A stretch of DNA of 64,000 bases from DATARH01 sp036268425 (GCA_036268425.1 DATAUE010000043.1:124001-188000), one strand, 5' to 3'. Numbered from the stretch's first letter, positions 34,108 to 43,489 are shown. Numbers and translations: made by a program. Notes: a model not told the origin generated them from the sequence alone.

Positions 34108-35301
34108 ATGTCCGTCAACGACGCCGTCAATATCGAAGATCTGCATCAGCTCGCCAAACGGCGCCTGCCAAAGATCGCTTTCGACTTCATCGAAGGCGGC
34201 GTCGAGGACGAGCGCGGCATCGACCGCAACCGCGCCGCGTTCCAGAAACACCGGCTGATGCCGCGCTATCTCGTCGACGTGTCAAAGCGCGACCAGTCGA
34301 CGACGATCTTCGGCCGCAAATATTCCAGCCCGTTCGGCATCTCGCCAACCGGCACCGCGGGGCTGTTCCGTCGCGGCGCGGACATGATGCTGGCTGAAGC
34401 GGCGCGCGAGGCCAACATTCCCTACATCATGTCGGGCGGCAGCAACGATTCGATCGAGACCGCCGCCCGGATCGCACCGGAAAATAGCTGGTATCAGCTT
34501 TACGCCGCACGCGACGGCCACATTTCCGAGGATTTGATCCGCCGCGTCGCCGATGCCGGGCTGGGGGCGGTGGTACTGACCGTCGATGTGCCGGTGCGGC
34601 CGCGGCGCGAGCGCAACATCCGCAACGGCTTTGCCAATATCCGCGGCACCTGGATGAAGGCCGCGCTGAGCCTCAAGCCGGCGATTCTGATGGAGGCAAT
34701 GACGCATCCCGGCTGGGTGCTTGAATACGTCAAGCATGGCGGCACGCCGAACCTCGAAAACTGGGCGCCTTACGCCAAGCCCGGCGCTACGGTTGACGAG
34801 GTCGTCGATCTGTTCGGCGCCAACACGCCGGCCCATTCCCAGACCTGGCGCGAACTCGAAAAATACCGCCGCCTGTTTCCGCGCAATCTGATGGTCAAAG
34901 GCATCATGGACCCGCGCGACGCGATCCGCTGTGCCGATATGGGCTGTGAGGGAATCATCGTGTCCAACCACGGCGCGCGGCAGCTCGATCAAGCTCCGGC
35001 TTCGCTTGACGCCCTGCCGGCGATCAAGGCGGCGGTGGGTGATCGCATGACGATCATGCTCGATAGCGGCGTGCGGCGCGGCGCCGATATTCTGATCGCG
35101 CTGTGCCTGGGAGCGCAGATGGTGACGTTCGGCCGTCCGACCCTGTACGGCGCGGTCGCCGGCGGCCTCGACGGGGTCAAAAAAGCGGTCGATATCTTCC
35201 GCAGCGAAATCGACCTGGTGATGGGCCAGATCGGCTGCCCGAGCCTCGACCAGCTGGGCCCGGATTTTCTCGCCACCGACGATTGGCGCCGCAACGCCTG
35301 A
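34108..35301 (+). CDS. FMN-dependent alpha-hydroxy acid dehydrogenase
   Basis: This 397-residue enzyme of the L-lactate dehydrogenase/mandelate dehydrogenase family oxidises 2-hydroxy acids to 2-oxo acids. FMN-barrel features are in order: FDFIEGGVEDERG, ISPTGTAGLFRRGAD, WYQLYAARD, VLTVDVPVRPRRERN, Lys264 in LMVKGIMDP, and the active-site His288 and Arg291 in SNHGARQLD, then MLDSGVRRGADI. GGAGGA lies 11 bases before ATG 34108. Acceptor (quinone, cytochrome or oxygen) and substrate are not determined. Confidence 0.92.
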   Translation: MSVNDAVNIEDLHQLAKRRLPKIAFDFIEGGVEDERGIDRNRAAFQKHRLMPRYLVDVSKRDQSTTIFGRKYSSPFGISPTGTAGLFRRGADMMLAEAAREANIPYIMSGGSNDSIETAARIAPENSWYQLYAARDGHISEDLIRRVADAGLGAVVLTVDVPVRPRRERNIRNGFANIRGTWMKAALSLKPAILMEAMTHPGWVLEYVKHGGTPNLENWAPYAKPGATVDEVVDLFGANTPAHSQTWRELEKYRRLFPRNLMVKGIMDPRDAIRCADMGCEGIIVSNHGARQLDQAPASLDALPAIKAAVGDRMTIMLDSGVRRGADILIALCLGAQMVTFGRPTLYGAVAGGLDGVKKAVDIFRSEIDLVMGQIGCPSLDQLGPDFLATDDWRRNA

Positions 35302-35314
35302 CCAGTACCGAGCT

Positions 35315-36484
35315 TCAGCCGGCGAGCGTCGTGACGATGCGGGCCGCAGCCGCAGCGCAGCGGATGACCGCTGGCAGGTCGATCGAATGCGGCCAGCGGT
35401 CTTGCGGCAGGTGGAACAGCGGGTTGGTGCCGACCAGGGTCAGATAGCGCCCGCCGGTGCGGTGAATGTCTCGGGTTTCACCGCTCGGCACGATGTTTTT
35501 TGCGGTCGTCGCAAAAGACTGCCCCTGCCGCGACAGTTCGGCGGTTGCGAGGTCGCGCAGCGCGTCATCCGCCGACATGACCGAGAGATTGCCGCCGGCA
35601 GCGCCGATATTGGCGCCGTAATGCACCCAAAGCGCGCCGCCATCGGCAGCCGCCCGATCCCATCCCGGCCGCCGTTCGACAAAATCGTCGAGGCCGAGAT
35701 GGTTGAGTTCGTGGCCGCTATTGGCGGTCAGCACAACCGGGCGCGTCATCGGCATTGCAACCAGCGCGCGCAGCGTTTCCAACCAACAGACGATGCCGCC
35801 GCCGCGCTCTGCGGTCGAGTGCCACCACGAGCTGCGCGGAGTCATCACCACCAGCGGTGGCCTGGCAAGATCGCCGCCGAGCACGGCGACGACGTTGCGG
35901 CCCTGCGCCGGAGTGCGCCGGCTATCGGCAACAAGCCGCGCTTCCGCCCCCGCCTGTGCCGCCGCCAACACGATATCGCCCGCTTCGCTGGCGATATGGA
36001 TGGCGGGCGCACCGTAGGGCCGGCGGAAACTTTCGGCGTTGATCAGCCCCATGCCCGGCTGCTCGCCGACACACACCACGACAAACCCGGTCTGCTCGCC
36101 GGTACGCCGCAGCCGCTCGAATTCGCCGCTATAGACCGTGCGTGGCGATAATTCCGCTACGATGATTGGCGCTCCGCTCCCTGCCACGCCGAGCCGCCCG
36201 GTAACGCCGCCCGCGCTGGTCGGTGGCGCGTCGAAGACCGGGACGGCGGCAATCCGCTTGTCACCGATTTCGAGAAAAGTGGCGACCGGATCGAGCCGGT
36301 CGAGGGCAAATTCCTCGATAACGGCATCGGCGCCCAGCGCCCGCGCTTCCACCGCCAGCCATTCGGCGCCGGCATGGTCACCGGCGGTCGCGGTGCGGTG
36401 GGTGCCCTGCCCGTCCCAATCGGCGAGCCAACGCGCGGCGCGATCGCTTGCCGCGCTGGTGGAGGAGATCACTTCGAGAGCCAT
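35315..36484 (-). CDS. Divergent M28 peptidase-like protein
   Basis: The 389-residue protein resembles M28-type proteins: an N-terminal TATAGDHAGAEWLAVEARALGA, a central PA-like insert, and RPPLVVMTPRSSWWHSTAERGGGIVCWLE. The usual His-x-Asp and bridging Asp of zinc M28 enzymes are replaced by TPRSSWW and TAERGGG; SGHELNHLGLDDF stands where the Glu pair normally is. Catalysis as a standard aminopeptidase is therefore doubtful. A conserved subfamily with different metal use is possible. I start at ATG 36484; the frame extends to 36508. It converges with the dehydrogenase across 13 bases. Confidence 0.7.
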   Translation of the reverse strand: MALEVISSTSAASDRAARWLADWDGQGTHRTATAGDHAGAEWLAVEARALGADAVIEEFALDRLDPVATFLEIGDKRIAAVPVFDAPPTSAGGVTGRLGVAGSGAPIIVAELSPRTVYSGEFERLRRTGEQTGFVVVCVGEQPGMGLINAESFRRPYGAPAIHIASEAGDIVLAAAQAGAEARLVADSRRTPAQGRNVVAVLGGDLARPPLVVMTPRSSWWHSTAERGGGIVCWLETLRALVAMPMTRPVVLTANSGHELNHLGLDDFVERRPGWDRAAADGGALWVHYGANIGAAGGNLSVMSADDALRDLATAELSRQGQSFATTAKNIVPSGETRDIHRTGGRYLTLVGTNPLFHLPQDRWPHSIDLPAVIRCAAAAARIVTTLAG

Positions 36485-36654
36485 ACCCGTCAGCATAGCC
36501 GACCGCAACGCCGCAGCAACCCGTCACAACTCGAGAGACGCGATCGCCAAAAGCGTCCGTACGGGATGATGTATTCGCCGGCGAAACGTATTTTCGGGAT
36601 ATCTTTCGGGCAGGCGCGACAGCAGAAACGCTGCGGCCTTGGGAGTGCACGATC

Positions 36655-37047
36655 GTGACGCCACAGAAGCGCTACATCAAACGTGAGCGGGCGCAGGCGC
36701 GGGCCTATTCGCAGGCGGTAATCACCGAAAGCGGACGCACAATCTGGCTGGCCGGCCAGGTTGCGCTCGAAGACGCGGCCGGACAATCGCTCGCCGGCGA
36801 TTTCGATGGCCAGGTCCGCGAAATCTTTAACCGGCTGGGTCAGACGCTGGCGGAAGCCGGCGCTTCCCTGGCCGACATGGTGACGATGACGGTGTTCATC
36901 ACCGATGCACGATACGGCGACCGCTTCACCGAATTGCGGCGCCAGATCTTTCACGACGATTTCCCGGCGAGCGCGCTTATCACCGTCGCGGCGCTTGCCA
37001 ACCCGGCGATGCTGGTTGAAGTGCAGGGAGTAGCGGTCGCCGCTTGA
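36655..37047 (+). CDS. RidA (YjgF/YER057c/UK114) family protein
   Basis: This 130-residue protein likely deaminates reactive enamine/imine intermediates, as RidA does. Matching features are YSQAVITESGRTIWLAGQVALEDAAG, QVREIFNRLGQTLAEAGASLADMVTMTVFITDA and the FPASALITVAALANPAMLVEVQGVAVA end, though the canonical Arg of RidA (RxxVQV) is replaced, so activity may differ. The start is GTG 36655, set by GGGAG at 36641-36645. Confidence 0.85.
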   Translation: MTPQKRYIKRERAQARAYSQAVITESGRTIWLAGQVALEDAAGQSLAGDFDGQVREIFNRLGQTLAEAGASLADMVTMTVFITDARYGDRFTELRRQIFHDDFPASALITVAALANPAMLVEVQGVAVAA

Positions 37048-37189
37048 GGCGCCAAAGCGCAGCCGGCCTCTATCGATTGCCGAACCGGCAATAACGTTGC
37101 ACCGGCTGCAAAAATCGCGTTTCCCCGGCCGCTTGCGCTGAACCGATGCGCTGAACATACTCGACGAACCGCGCCGCGGGAGACGGAAC

Positions 37190-38533
37190 GTGCAGATCGG
37201 CGAGTCGCACCTTGGCAATTACCTTATCGTGCGGCCAGTCGGGCGGCTCGACAACGGGACGAGTGCGGCGTTCCAAAGCCGGCTAGTCCGGATCCTGAGA
37301 TCGGCGACGACCGACATCATCGTTGATTTTACCGGCGTCGAATACGTTTCCAGCGCCGGGTTGCGCGCCTTGATGAACGCCTCGCGCCAGAAACCCGCCG
37401 ACCGGCGCATGGCGGTGGTCGCGCCTAGCACGATCGTACAGGAAATTTTTACGATCAGCCGGTTTCACGAGGTTATTCCGATTTTTGCGTCCATCGAGGC
37501 AGCAACGGCGGCATGGGAAGGCCGCGCCGCGCCGGCGAGCGCACGACGGCGCCGCTCGGGTGCTCCCGCGGTGATCCCTGTGCGGTTCTGGGGCACCCGC
37601 GGCTCGCTGCCGGCGCCGCTCAACCACAAATCCGTTCGCCAGAAGATTCGCGATGCGCTGATGGCGGCACGCGGCCACAACCTGACGACCGCGGAACAGA
37701 TCGACGGATTTATCGAACACGACCTGTCGTTTTCAATTCACGGCACCTTTGGCGGCAACACCAGCTGCGTCGAGCTTGTTACGGGCGGCGACGAGTATCT
37801 GCTGTGCGACCTGGGCACAGGGGTACGCGAATTCGGCAATCATGTGCTGGCACGACACCGGCCGGGGCAACCGCATTGCTTTAATATTTTTCTGTCGCAC
37901 GTTCACTGGGACCACATCATGGGGTTCCCGTTTTTCACCCCGGCCTATATTCCCGGCAATCGAATCCGCATTCACGGCTGCCACAAGACGCTGCGCGAGG
38001 CGATGGTCCGCCAGCAATCATCACCGTGTTTTCCGGTGCTGTTCGAAGCGCTTGGCGCGACGATCGAATTCGTCGAACTCGAACCAGGCGTCGAATACGA
38101 GGTCGCCGGATTTAAGGTGACGCCGATCCGGCAGTTCCACGAAGGTGAATCCTACGGTTACCGCTTCACCCGCAACGGCAAGACGATCATCTATTCGACC
38201 GATTGCGAACACAAAGCCTCAGTGCTGGACGCGTCTTACCCGTTTGTCGAATTCTTCCGCAACGCCGACCTGTTGATCTTTGATTCGATGTATTCCCTGG
38301 CCGATACCGTATCGGTGAAAGAAGACTGGGGACATTCCAGCAATATCGTAGCCGTAGAATTGGCGCAGCTCGCCGAGGTCAAGCGTTTGGTGCTCTTCCA
38401 CCATGAGCCGGCCTTTGACGATTCGCGGATCGAACGGGTGTTCGCCGAAACCATCCGCTATGAAGAAATCAGCCGCGAAGACCACAAGGTCGAGGTAATC
38501 TCGGCCTATGATGGACTCGAGATCGCCATCTGA
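37190..38533 (+). CDS. STAS domain fused to a metallo-beta-lactamase-fold hydrolase
   Basis: This 447-residue two-domain protein starts with an anti-anti-sigma-type STAS domain (1-108; IIVDFTGVEYVSSAGLRALM, with Ser55 at the phosphoacceptor position). After an Arg-rich linker (about 117-128) it continues as an MBL hydrolase starting VIPVRFWGTRGSLPAP. Metal ligands are in SHVHWDHIMG (His237, His239, Asp241, His242), with a further Asp in IIYSTDCEH. GTG 37190 has GGGAG upstream. Phosphorylation by an HPK-type kinase might control the hydrolase. Its product is unknown; phosphodiesterase-like activity is a guess. Confidence 0.88.
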   Translation: MQIGESHLGNYLIVRPVGRLDNGTSAAFQSRLVRILRSATTDIIVDFTGVEYVSSAGLRALMNASRQKPADRRMAVVAPSTIVQEIFTISRFHEVIPIFASIEAATAAWEGRAAPASARRRRSGAPAVIPVRFWGTRGSLPAPLNHKSVRQKIRDALMAARGHNLTTAEQIDGFIEHDLSFSIHGTFGGNTSCVELVTGGDEYLLCDLGTGVREFGNHVLARHRPGQPHCFNIFLSHVHWDHIMGFPFFTPAYIPGNRIRIHGCHKTLREAMVRQQSSPCFPVLFEALGATIEFVELEPGVEYEVAGFKVTPIRQFHEGESYGYRFTRNGKTIIYSTDCEHKASVLDASYPFVEFFRNADLLIFDSMYSLADTVSVKEDWGHSSNIVAVELAQLAEVKRLVLFHHEPAFDDSRIERVFAETIRYEEISREDHKVEVISAYDGLEIAI

Positions 38534-38592
38534 CCGCGGCGTAGGGCAGAACGCGCAAACGTACTCCGTACTCATTCGTAAAAGCGAAAGCA

Positions 38593-38624
38593 TCGATGCA
38601 AAGGATTCGTATCCTTTGCATCGA
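38593..38624. terminator. Perfect 14-bp palindromic hairpin, bidirectional terminator
   Basis: TCGATGCAAAGGAT (38593-38606) pairs perfectly with 38611-38624 around a TCGT loop, between convergent genes. Plus-strand continuation is CCTTTCTT, and the minus strand continues into a T-rich TGCTTTCGCTTTT. This fits termination of both transcripts. Confidence 0.8.
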
Positions 38625-38630
38625 CCTTTC

Positions 38631-39800
38631 TTAACGACGCAGGAAATCGATCAGCAGGCGGCTGACTTCTGCTGACTGTTCCTGCTGCACCCAATGACCG
38701 GCACCGTCGAGCAGGTGGCAGCCGACCATGTTGGTGCAGGCGCGTTTCTGCATCTGGTCAATCGAGCCGGGCCGCTGGTAGACGCCCCAGTCGCTTTTGC
38801 CGGAGATGAAGATCGAGGGCACATCGATCGTGCGGCCGGCGAACAACTCCAACTCGGATTCGAAATGCCCGCTGGTGCGCGAGCGATACCAGTTGAGGCC
38901 GCCTTGAAACCCGTTGCGCTGGTATTCTCCGGCATAGACCGCGAGTTCGCTATCGGGCAGCCAGCCACAGGCGGCGATCTCGGCGGCTGACGGCATTTCC
39001 TTGGCAACGCCGGTCGCCATGTCGTCGGCCAGGTCCATGATGTAGTACGTCGGCATCTTCGCCAGTTCGGTGGCGTTCCATCCGGCCAGCTCATGCGGCC
39101 GATTGGCTTTCCAGTCGGCGCTTTTGTGGTGGTAGTAGGCGCGCAGAAAATCGTGGACGCCCTGTTTGCAATGCCACATCTGCGCATTGGCGGGGCGCGT
39201 CGAATACCACCATTGGTAGTGCTTGCGCGGCCGCGGCAATGCCGCCAGCGCCTCGTGGATCGTCGGGCTCGCCGGGACCACCGGCGGCTCGCCCTCGGTA
39301 TCAAACGGCAACTCGGGCGGCCCGGAAAACGGCGCGCTCATCAAGGCAAGCGAGCGGAACACGTCGGGTCGCACCAGTGCGCTCCACGCTGCGACCGATG
39401 CCCCGAAATCATGCCCGACGACCGCCGCTGCCTCGCGATAGCCCAGGGCATGTACCAGCCCCAGCGTATCGCGCACCGCATTCAGCTGCCGGAACGGCCG
39501 CAGATCGGCATCGTAATCAGCGCTCCACCCGGTGGTACGGCCGTAGCCGCGCAAATCCGGCGCGACAACGCGATAGCCCGCCGCCGCCAATGCCGGGATG
39601 ACACGGCGCCAGGAATAGGCGATCTCCGGAAACCCGTGCAGCAACACCACCAGCGGCCGGCCCGGCGCTTCGTACCCGGCTTCGAGCACATGCACCCGCA
39701 AGCCGTTGATGTTATCGATGAAACGCGCACGCACTCCGGCGGGCAACACCGCAGCGTCGAGCGGGCCGATCCCGCTGACCGGCTCGAGGCCCGGGGTCAC
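38631..39800 (-). CDS. Epoxide hydrolase/haloacetate dehalogenase-type alpha/beta hydrolase
   Basis: This 389-residue alpha/beta hydrolase has the HGFPEIAYSWRRVIPAL oxyanion region, APDLRGYGRTTG and the nucleophile motif GHDFGASVAAWSAL, in which the Asp is the catalytic nucleophile of epoxide hydrolases and dehalogenases. The end DGAGHWVQQEQ holds the catalytic His. Start GTG 39800 overlaps the stop of the upstream TauD-like gene by 4 bases, so the two are translationally coupled. The pair suggests oxygenation and then hydrolysis of one substrate, which is inference. Confidence 0.88.
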   Translation of the reverse strand: MTPGLEPVSGIGPLDAAVLPAGVRARFIDNINGLRVHVLEAGYEAPGRPLVVLLHGFPEIAYSWRRVIPALAAAGYRVVAPDLRGYGRTTGWSADYDADLRPFRQLNAVRDTLGLVHALGYREAAAVVGHDFGASVAAWSALVRPDVFRSLALMSAPFSGPPELPFDTEGEPPVVPASPTIHEALAALPRPRKHYQWWYSTRPANAQMWHCKQGVHDFLRAYYHHKSADWKANRPHELAGWNATELAKMPTYYIMDLADDMATGVAKEMPSAAEIAACGWLPDSELAVYAGEYQRNGFQGGLNWYRSRTSGHFESELELFAGRTIDVPSIFISGKSDWGVYQRPGSIDQMQKRACTNMVGCHLLDGAGHWVQQEQSAEVSRLLIDFLRR

Positions 39801-40708
39801 TCTGCCGCTACCGCGGTCGCGACCGGCTGCTGCGCCACCGTCGGCACCCCGTCGGTCAGCGTCGTGCGGCGCAAGTCGCGCGGATATTTTTGATCCTCAT
39901 AACGCCGCGCCCGATGCGTGACGGTGCGGTTGTCCCACACCACCAGATCGCCGATCGTCCATTTGTGCGAGTAGACGAATTCGCGCTGCGTCGCGTGCTC
40001 CATCAACTCGCGCAGCAACAATAGCGCTTCCGGCGTTTCCCAGCCGATGATGCGCCCGGCGTGCGACGACAGGTACAGCGATTTGCGCCCGGTCTTGCGA
40101 TGTGTCCGCACCAGCCGCTGGCGCACCGGCGCAAATGCCTGCTGCTCTTCCTCGGTGAACGGAAAGCCGAGCGCGCCCTTTGAAAAGATGCGGCTATGCT
40201 CGCACACGAGGTCCTCGACCAGCGCCTTGGTCTTAGCGTCGAGCATGTCGTAGGCGGCGCGCATATCGGCAAATTCGGTATTGCCGCCTTCCGGCGGAAT
40301 GACATGCGCACACAGCATCGAATAGCGCGCCGGGATCACCTTGTAGCTGCTGTCGCTGTGCCATAGCTGGTTGCCGAGGCTGAACAGGCGCTTTCTGTCG
40401 CTGTGATCGAGGATCTGGTTGGCGCCGCCGAGGTTCGACACATCCGACAGGTTCGGACTGCCGAGCCGCGAGCCGCCGTCACGGCTGCGAATCTGCGTAT
40501 AGGGCGCCTCCAAATCGCCGAATTGCTTCGTAAAGGCGATATGGTCGGGCGTTGATAACGGCGTCTCGCGGTGGAACACCAGCACCGCATAGCGGTCCAT
40601 CCCCTCATCGATCGTCGCGATCTCGTCCGGGGTCAGCGGCTTGCTGATATCGACCCCTGAACACTCGGCGGCAAAAACCGGGGTCAACGGTGTAAAGCTG
40701 ATGCTCAT
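39797..40708 (-). CDS. TauD/TfdA family dioxygenase
   Basis: This 303-residue Fe(II)/2-oxoglutarate oxygenase has His-x-Asp in WHSDSSYKV, the second His in DNRTVTHRARRYEDQ, and Arg in RRTTLTDG. LSSHAGRIIGWE is also family-like, and the arrangement resembles 2,4-D dioxygenase (TfdA) relatives. ATG 40708 has a good GGGAGGA upstream; the open frame extends to 40768. It is divergent from the peptide-type binding-protein gene across about 165 bases and coupled to the hydrolase. Confidence 0.9.
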   Translation of the reverse strand: MSISFTPLTPVFAAECSGVDISKPLTPDEIATIDEGMDRYAVLVFHRETPLSTPDHIAFTKQFGDLEAPYTQIRSRDGGSRLGSPNLSDVSNLGGANQILDHSDRKRLFSLGNQLWHSDSSYKVIPARYSMLCAHVIPPEGGNTEFADMRAAYDMLDAKTKALVEDLVCEHSRIFSKGALGFPFTEEEQQAFAPVRQRLVRTHRKTGRKSLYLSSHAGRIIGWETPEALLLLRELMEHATQREFVYSHKWTIGDLVVWDNRTVTHRARRYEDQKYPRDLRRTTLTDGVPTVAQQPVATAVAAE

Positions 40709-40873
40709 CGCGAAAATCCTCCCGCATCGAATACTGGCCAGGATGGCCCAGCGTGCTCCGGCAGGCAAGGCAGGGCGCGCATGCGCGAAAGGCAGTGCTG
40801 CGGCGCCGACACCCGCCGCATTCTGCCGACCGATCGAGAGGGTGGATTGGTTGTGAGAGAAAAGAAGAGAAAA

Positions 40874-42475
40874 ATGCTTCGAGTTTTGCGCATTGCGGCG
40901 GCGGCGTGTGTCGCCGGCTTATGGTTGAATGCAACGGCGGTTGCCGGTGACGAACCAAAACACGGCGGCATCCTGCGCCTATTCCACCGGGACAGCCCGG
41001 CCAGTCCGTCGATCCTTGAAGAATCGAGCAATTCGGTGAACACGCCGTTTATGGCGGTGTTCAACAACCTTGTCATCTACGACCAGGACATACCGCGCAA
41101 CTCGATCGATACAATCCGCCCTGACCTGGCGACCAGTTGGACGTGGAGCGGCGACAAGACGGAACTGACCTTCCGGCTGCGCGAGGGCGTCAAATGGCAT
41201 GACGGCAAGCCGTTTACGTCGGCCGACGTCAAATGCACCTGGGATTTGCTGCAGGGCAAGGCCGCCACCAAGCTGCGAGTGAACCCGCGCGACGGCTGGT
41301 ATCACAATTTGAAGGAAGTGGTGACCAACGGCGATTACAGCGTCACCTTTCGCATGAAGCGGCCGCAGCCGGCGATGCTGGCGCTGCTCGCCTCGGGTTA
41401 TTCGGTGATCTATCCGTGCCATGTCCCGCCCGCCCAGATGCGGCAACACCCGATCGGCACCGGCCCGTTCAAGTTTGTCGAGTACAAGCCCAACCAGGAT
41501 ATCAAGCTGGCGCGCAACCCCGATTACTGGAAACCGGGGCTGCCTTATCTCGATGGCGTCGAGTTCACCATCATCCCCAATTCCTCGACGGCGATGCTCG
41601 CCTTTGCCGCCGGGCAGCTCGACATGACGTTCCCCTATGAAATCACGCCGCCGCTGTTAAAGGCCTACCGTGCCGCGGCGCCCAACGCAATCTGCGTCTC
41701 GACCCCGAACAACTGTGCGTCCAACCTGCTGATCAATCGCGACAAGCCGCCCTTCAACGATCCCGATATCCGCCGCGCGGTCGCTCTGGCGCTCGACCGC
41801 AAGGCCTTTATCGACATCATCTCGGACGGCAAGGGGGTGATCGGCGCCGCGATGCAACCGCCGCCGGAAGGGGTGTGGGGCATGCCGGCGGATATGCTGC
41901 GCACCCTGCCCGGCTATGATCCGGACATCGAAAAAAACCGAGCGGAAGCCCGCAAGCTGATGGAAAAGCACGGCTACGGCCCGAACAACCATCTGAAATT
42001 GATGGTATCGGCCCGCAATGTGTCACAGCACCGCGATGTCGGCGTCATCCTCGTCGACCAGCTTAAATCGATCTACATCGACGCGGATTTCGAGACGGTC
42101 GAAACCGCCAACTGGTTTCCCAAGATCGAGCGCAAGGATTACGTCATCGGCCCCAATGTCACTTGCGGCGCGATCGATGATCCAGACCAGAATTTCTACG
42201 AAAACTATGCGTGCGGCGCGATGCGCAACTTCACCCATTACTGCAACAAGGATTTGCAGGCGATGTTCGACCAGCAGTCGCAAGAAACCGATTTCGACAA
42301 GCGGCGCAAGCTGGTGTGGGAAATCGACCGGCGGCTGCAGGAAGACATCGCCCGCCCGATCATCTTTCACAACAACACCGCCACCTGCTGGCAGCCTTAC
42401 GTCAAAGGCTACACGCCGATGGTCAACAGCATTTACAATAGCCCGCGCTTCGAGACGGTGTGGCTCGACAAATAG
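40874..42475 (+). CDS. Peptide/nickel-type (family 5) ABC substrate-binding protein
   Basis: This 533-residue periplasmic receptor belongs to the Dpp/Opp/Nik-type family. It has a signal peptide (LRVLRIAAAACVAGLWLNATAVAG, cut before DEPKHGG), then GGILRLFHRDSPASPS, LTFRLREGVKWHDGKPFTSADVKCTWD, IGTGPFKFVEYKPNQDIKLARNPDYWK and DIRRAVALALDRKAFI. GAAGAG supports ATG 40874; a GTG at 40853 would add REKKRK to the n-region. No permease or ATPase gene is nearby, so it is an orphan receptor. It heads a plus-strand set of catabolic genes. Confidence 0.9.
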   Translation: MLRVLRIAAAACVAGLWLNATAVAGDEPKHGGILRLFHRDSPASPSILEESSNSVNTPFMAVFNNLVIYDQDIPRNSIDTIRPDLATSWTWSGDKTELTFRLREGVKWHDGKPFTSADVKCTWDLLQGKAATKLRVNPRDGWYHNLKEVVTNGDYSVTFRMKRPQPAMLALLASGYSVIYPCHVPPAQMRQHPIGTGPFKFVEYKPNQDIKLARNPDYWKPGLPYLDGVEFTIIPNSSTAMLAFAAGQLDMTFPYEITPPLLKAYRAAAPNAICVSTPNNCASNLLINRDKPPFNDPDIRRAVALALDRKAFIDIISDGKGVIGAAMQPPPEGVWGMPADMLRTLPGYDPDIEKNRAEARKLMEKHGYGPNNHLKLMVSARNVSQHRDVGVILVDQLKSIYIDADFETVETANWFPKIERKDYVIGPNVTCGAIDDPDQNFYENYACGAMRNFTHYCNKDLQAMFDQQSQETDFDKRRKLVWEIDRRLQEDIARPIIFHNNTATCWQPYVKGYTPMVNSIYNSPRFETVWLDK

Positions 42476-42515
42476 CACCACCGCCGCAAACGCCCGGGCC
42501 GGAAGGAGACCGTGC

Positions 42516-43427
42516 ATGCTGACGATCGAACCGACCGGTGACATACTGGGCGCGACCGCGCGCGGCATCGATCTGGCGCAGCCCCTCGGCGAACGCGAGT
42601 TCGGGCAGGTGCTGCTCGCGCTCGGCCGGCACGGCGTCGTGCGGTTTCCCGATCAGCACCTCGATATGGGCGCGTTGAAGCGGTTCTCCGCGCAGTTCGG
42701 AGAAATCCAGGGACCGGCGACGCGCGATCGCGACGCCGCCAGCGAGTATCCCGAGATCGACATCCTGTCGAACCTCAAGGAAGACGGCGAGTATATCGGC
42801 AGTCCTGATGCCGGGCAGGACTGGCACACCGACATGACCTATCGCGAGGTGCCGGGGTTTGTGAACGTGCTTTACGGCCTGCGCATCCCGCAGCGCGACG
42901 GCAAGACGCTCGGCGGCACCGAATTTTCCAATATGCATGCCGCCTATGAGGCGCTTCCGAACGAGATCAAGACGCGCCTCGCCGGCATGACGGTGACGCA
43001 TAATATCGCCAAGTTCTGGGAGCACATGCGGCGCGAGCACAACAGCCCGCGACCGCCGATGACCGACGAACAGCGCCGCCGGCGCCCGCCGGTCGTGCAT
43101 CCGGTGTTCCTGACGCACCCGATCACCGGCCGGCAGGTACTGTACTGCAACCCCGGCTTTGCCGAGCGCATCAACGAATTGCCGGAACACGAAAGCGACG
43201 ACATGCTCGACTACCTGTTCGAGCACCAGTTGCAGGCGCAGTTCCGCTACACCAACGTGTGGCGCGAAAACGACCTGCTGATCTGGGACCATCTCGGCAC
43301 GATCCATCGCGCCATTGCGGATTACCGGCCCGACGAAATCCGCCTGATCCGGCGCTGCCAGGTCATGGCGACGCGCGTCTTCGATCCTGAATTTCTGCGC
43401 CCGGCCCGCGAACTCGCCGCGGCATAG
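42516..43427 (+). CDS. TauD/TfdA family dioxygenase
   Basis: This 303-residue 2-oxoglutarate oxygenase has HTD in DWHTDMTYREVPG, the distal His in WDHLGTIHRAIADY and the Arg in RLIRRCQVMA, with the PITGRQVLYCNPGFAERI block. The ribosome site GGAAGGAG and ATG 42516 are clear, 40 bases after the binding-protein stop. It is the third TauD-like gene. Its position suggests it acts on the ligand taken up by the upstream receptor, which is not proven. Confidence 0.9.
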   Translation: MLTIEPTGDILGATARGIDLAQPLGEREFGQVLLALGRHGVVRFPDQHLDMGALKRFSAQFGEIQGPATRDRDAASEYPEIDILSNLKEDGEYIGSPDAGQDWHTDMTYREVPGFVNVLYGLRIPQRDGKTLGGTEFSNMHAAYEALPNEIKTRLAGMTVTHNIAKFWEHMRREHNSPRPPMTDEQRRRRPPVVHPVFLTHPITGRQVLYCNPGFAERINELPEHESDDMLDYLFEHQLQAQFRYTNVWRENDLLIWDHLGTIHRAIADYRPDEIRLIRRCQVMATRVFDPEFLRPARELAAA

Positions 43428-43450
43428 ACGCCCTCTCAACCCCCGCGGCA

Positions 43451-43489
43451 AACGAAAGTGCCGCAGCCACATGCTGCGGGGCTGTCGTT
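43451..43489. terminator. Extended hairpin after the TauD-like gene
   Basis: CCGCAGC (43461-43467) pairs with GCTGCGG (43473-43479) around a 5-base loop, and AACGA (43451-43455) pairs with TCGTT (43485-43489) further out. No T-run follows, so this may be an RNA-processing or attenuation element within the operon rather than a full stop. Confidence 0.4.

Noticed and set aside
38593..38624. Insertion-sequence end or attachment site
   Set aside because: The palindrome stands alone, with no transposase, no target duplication and no second copy in the window.
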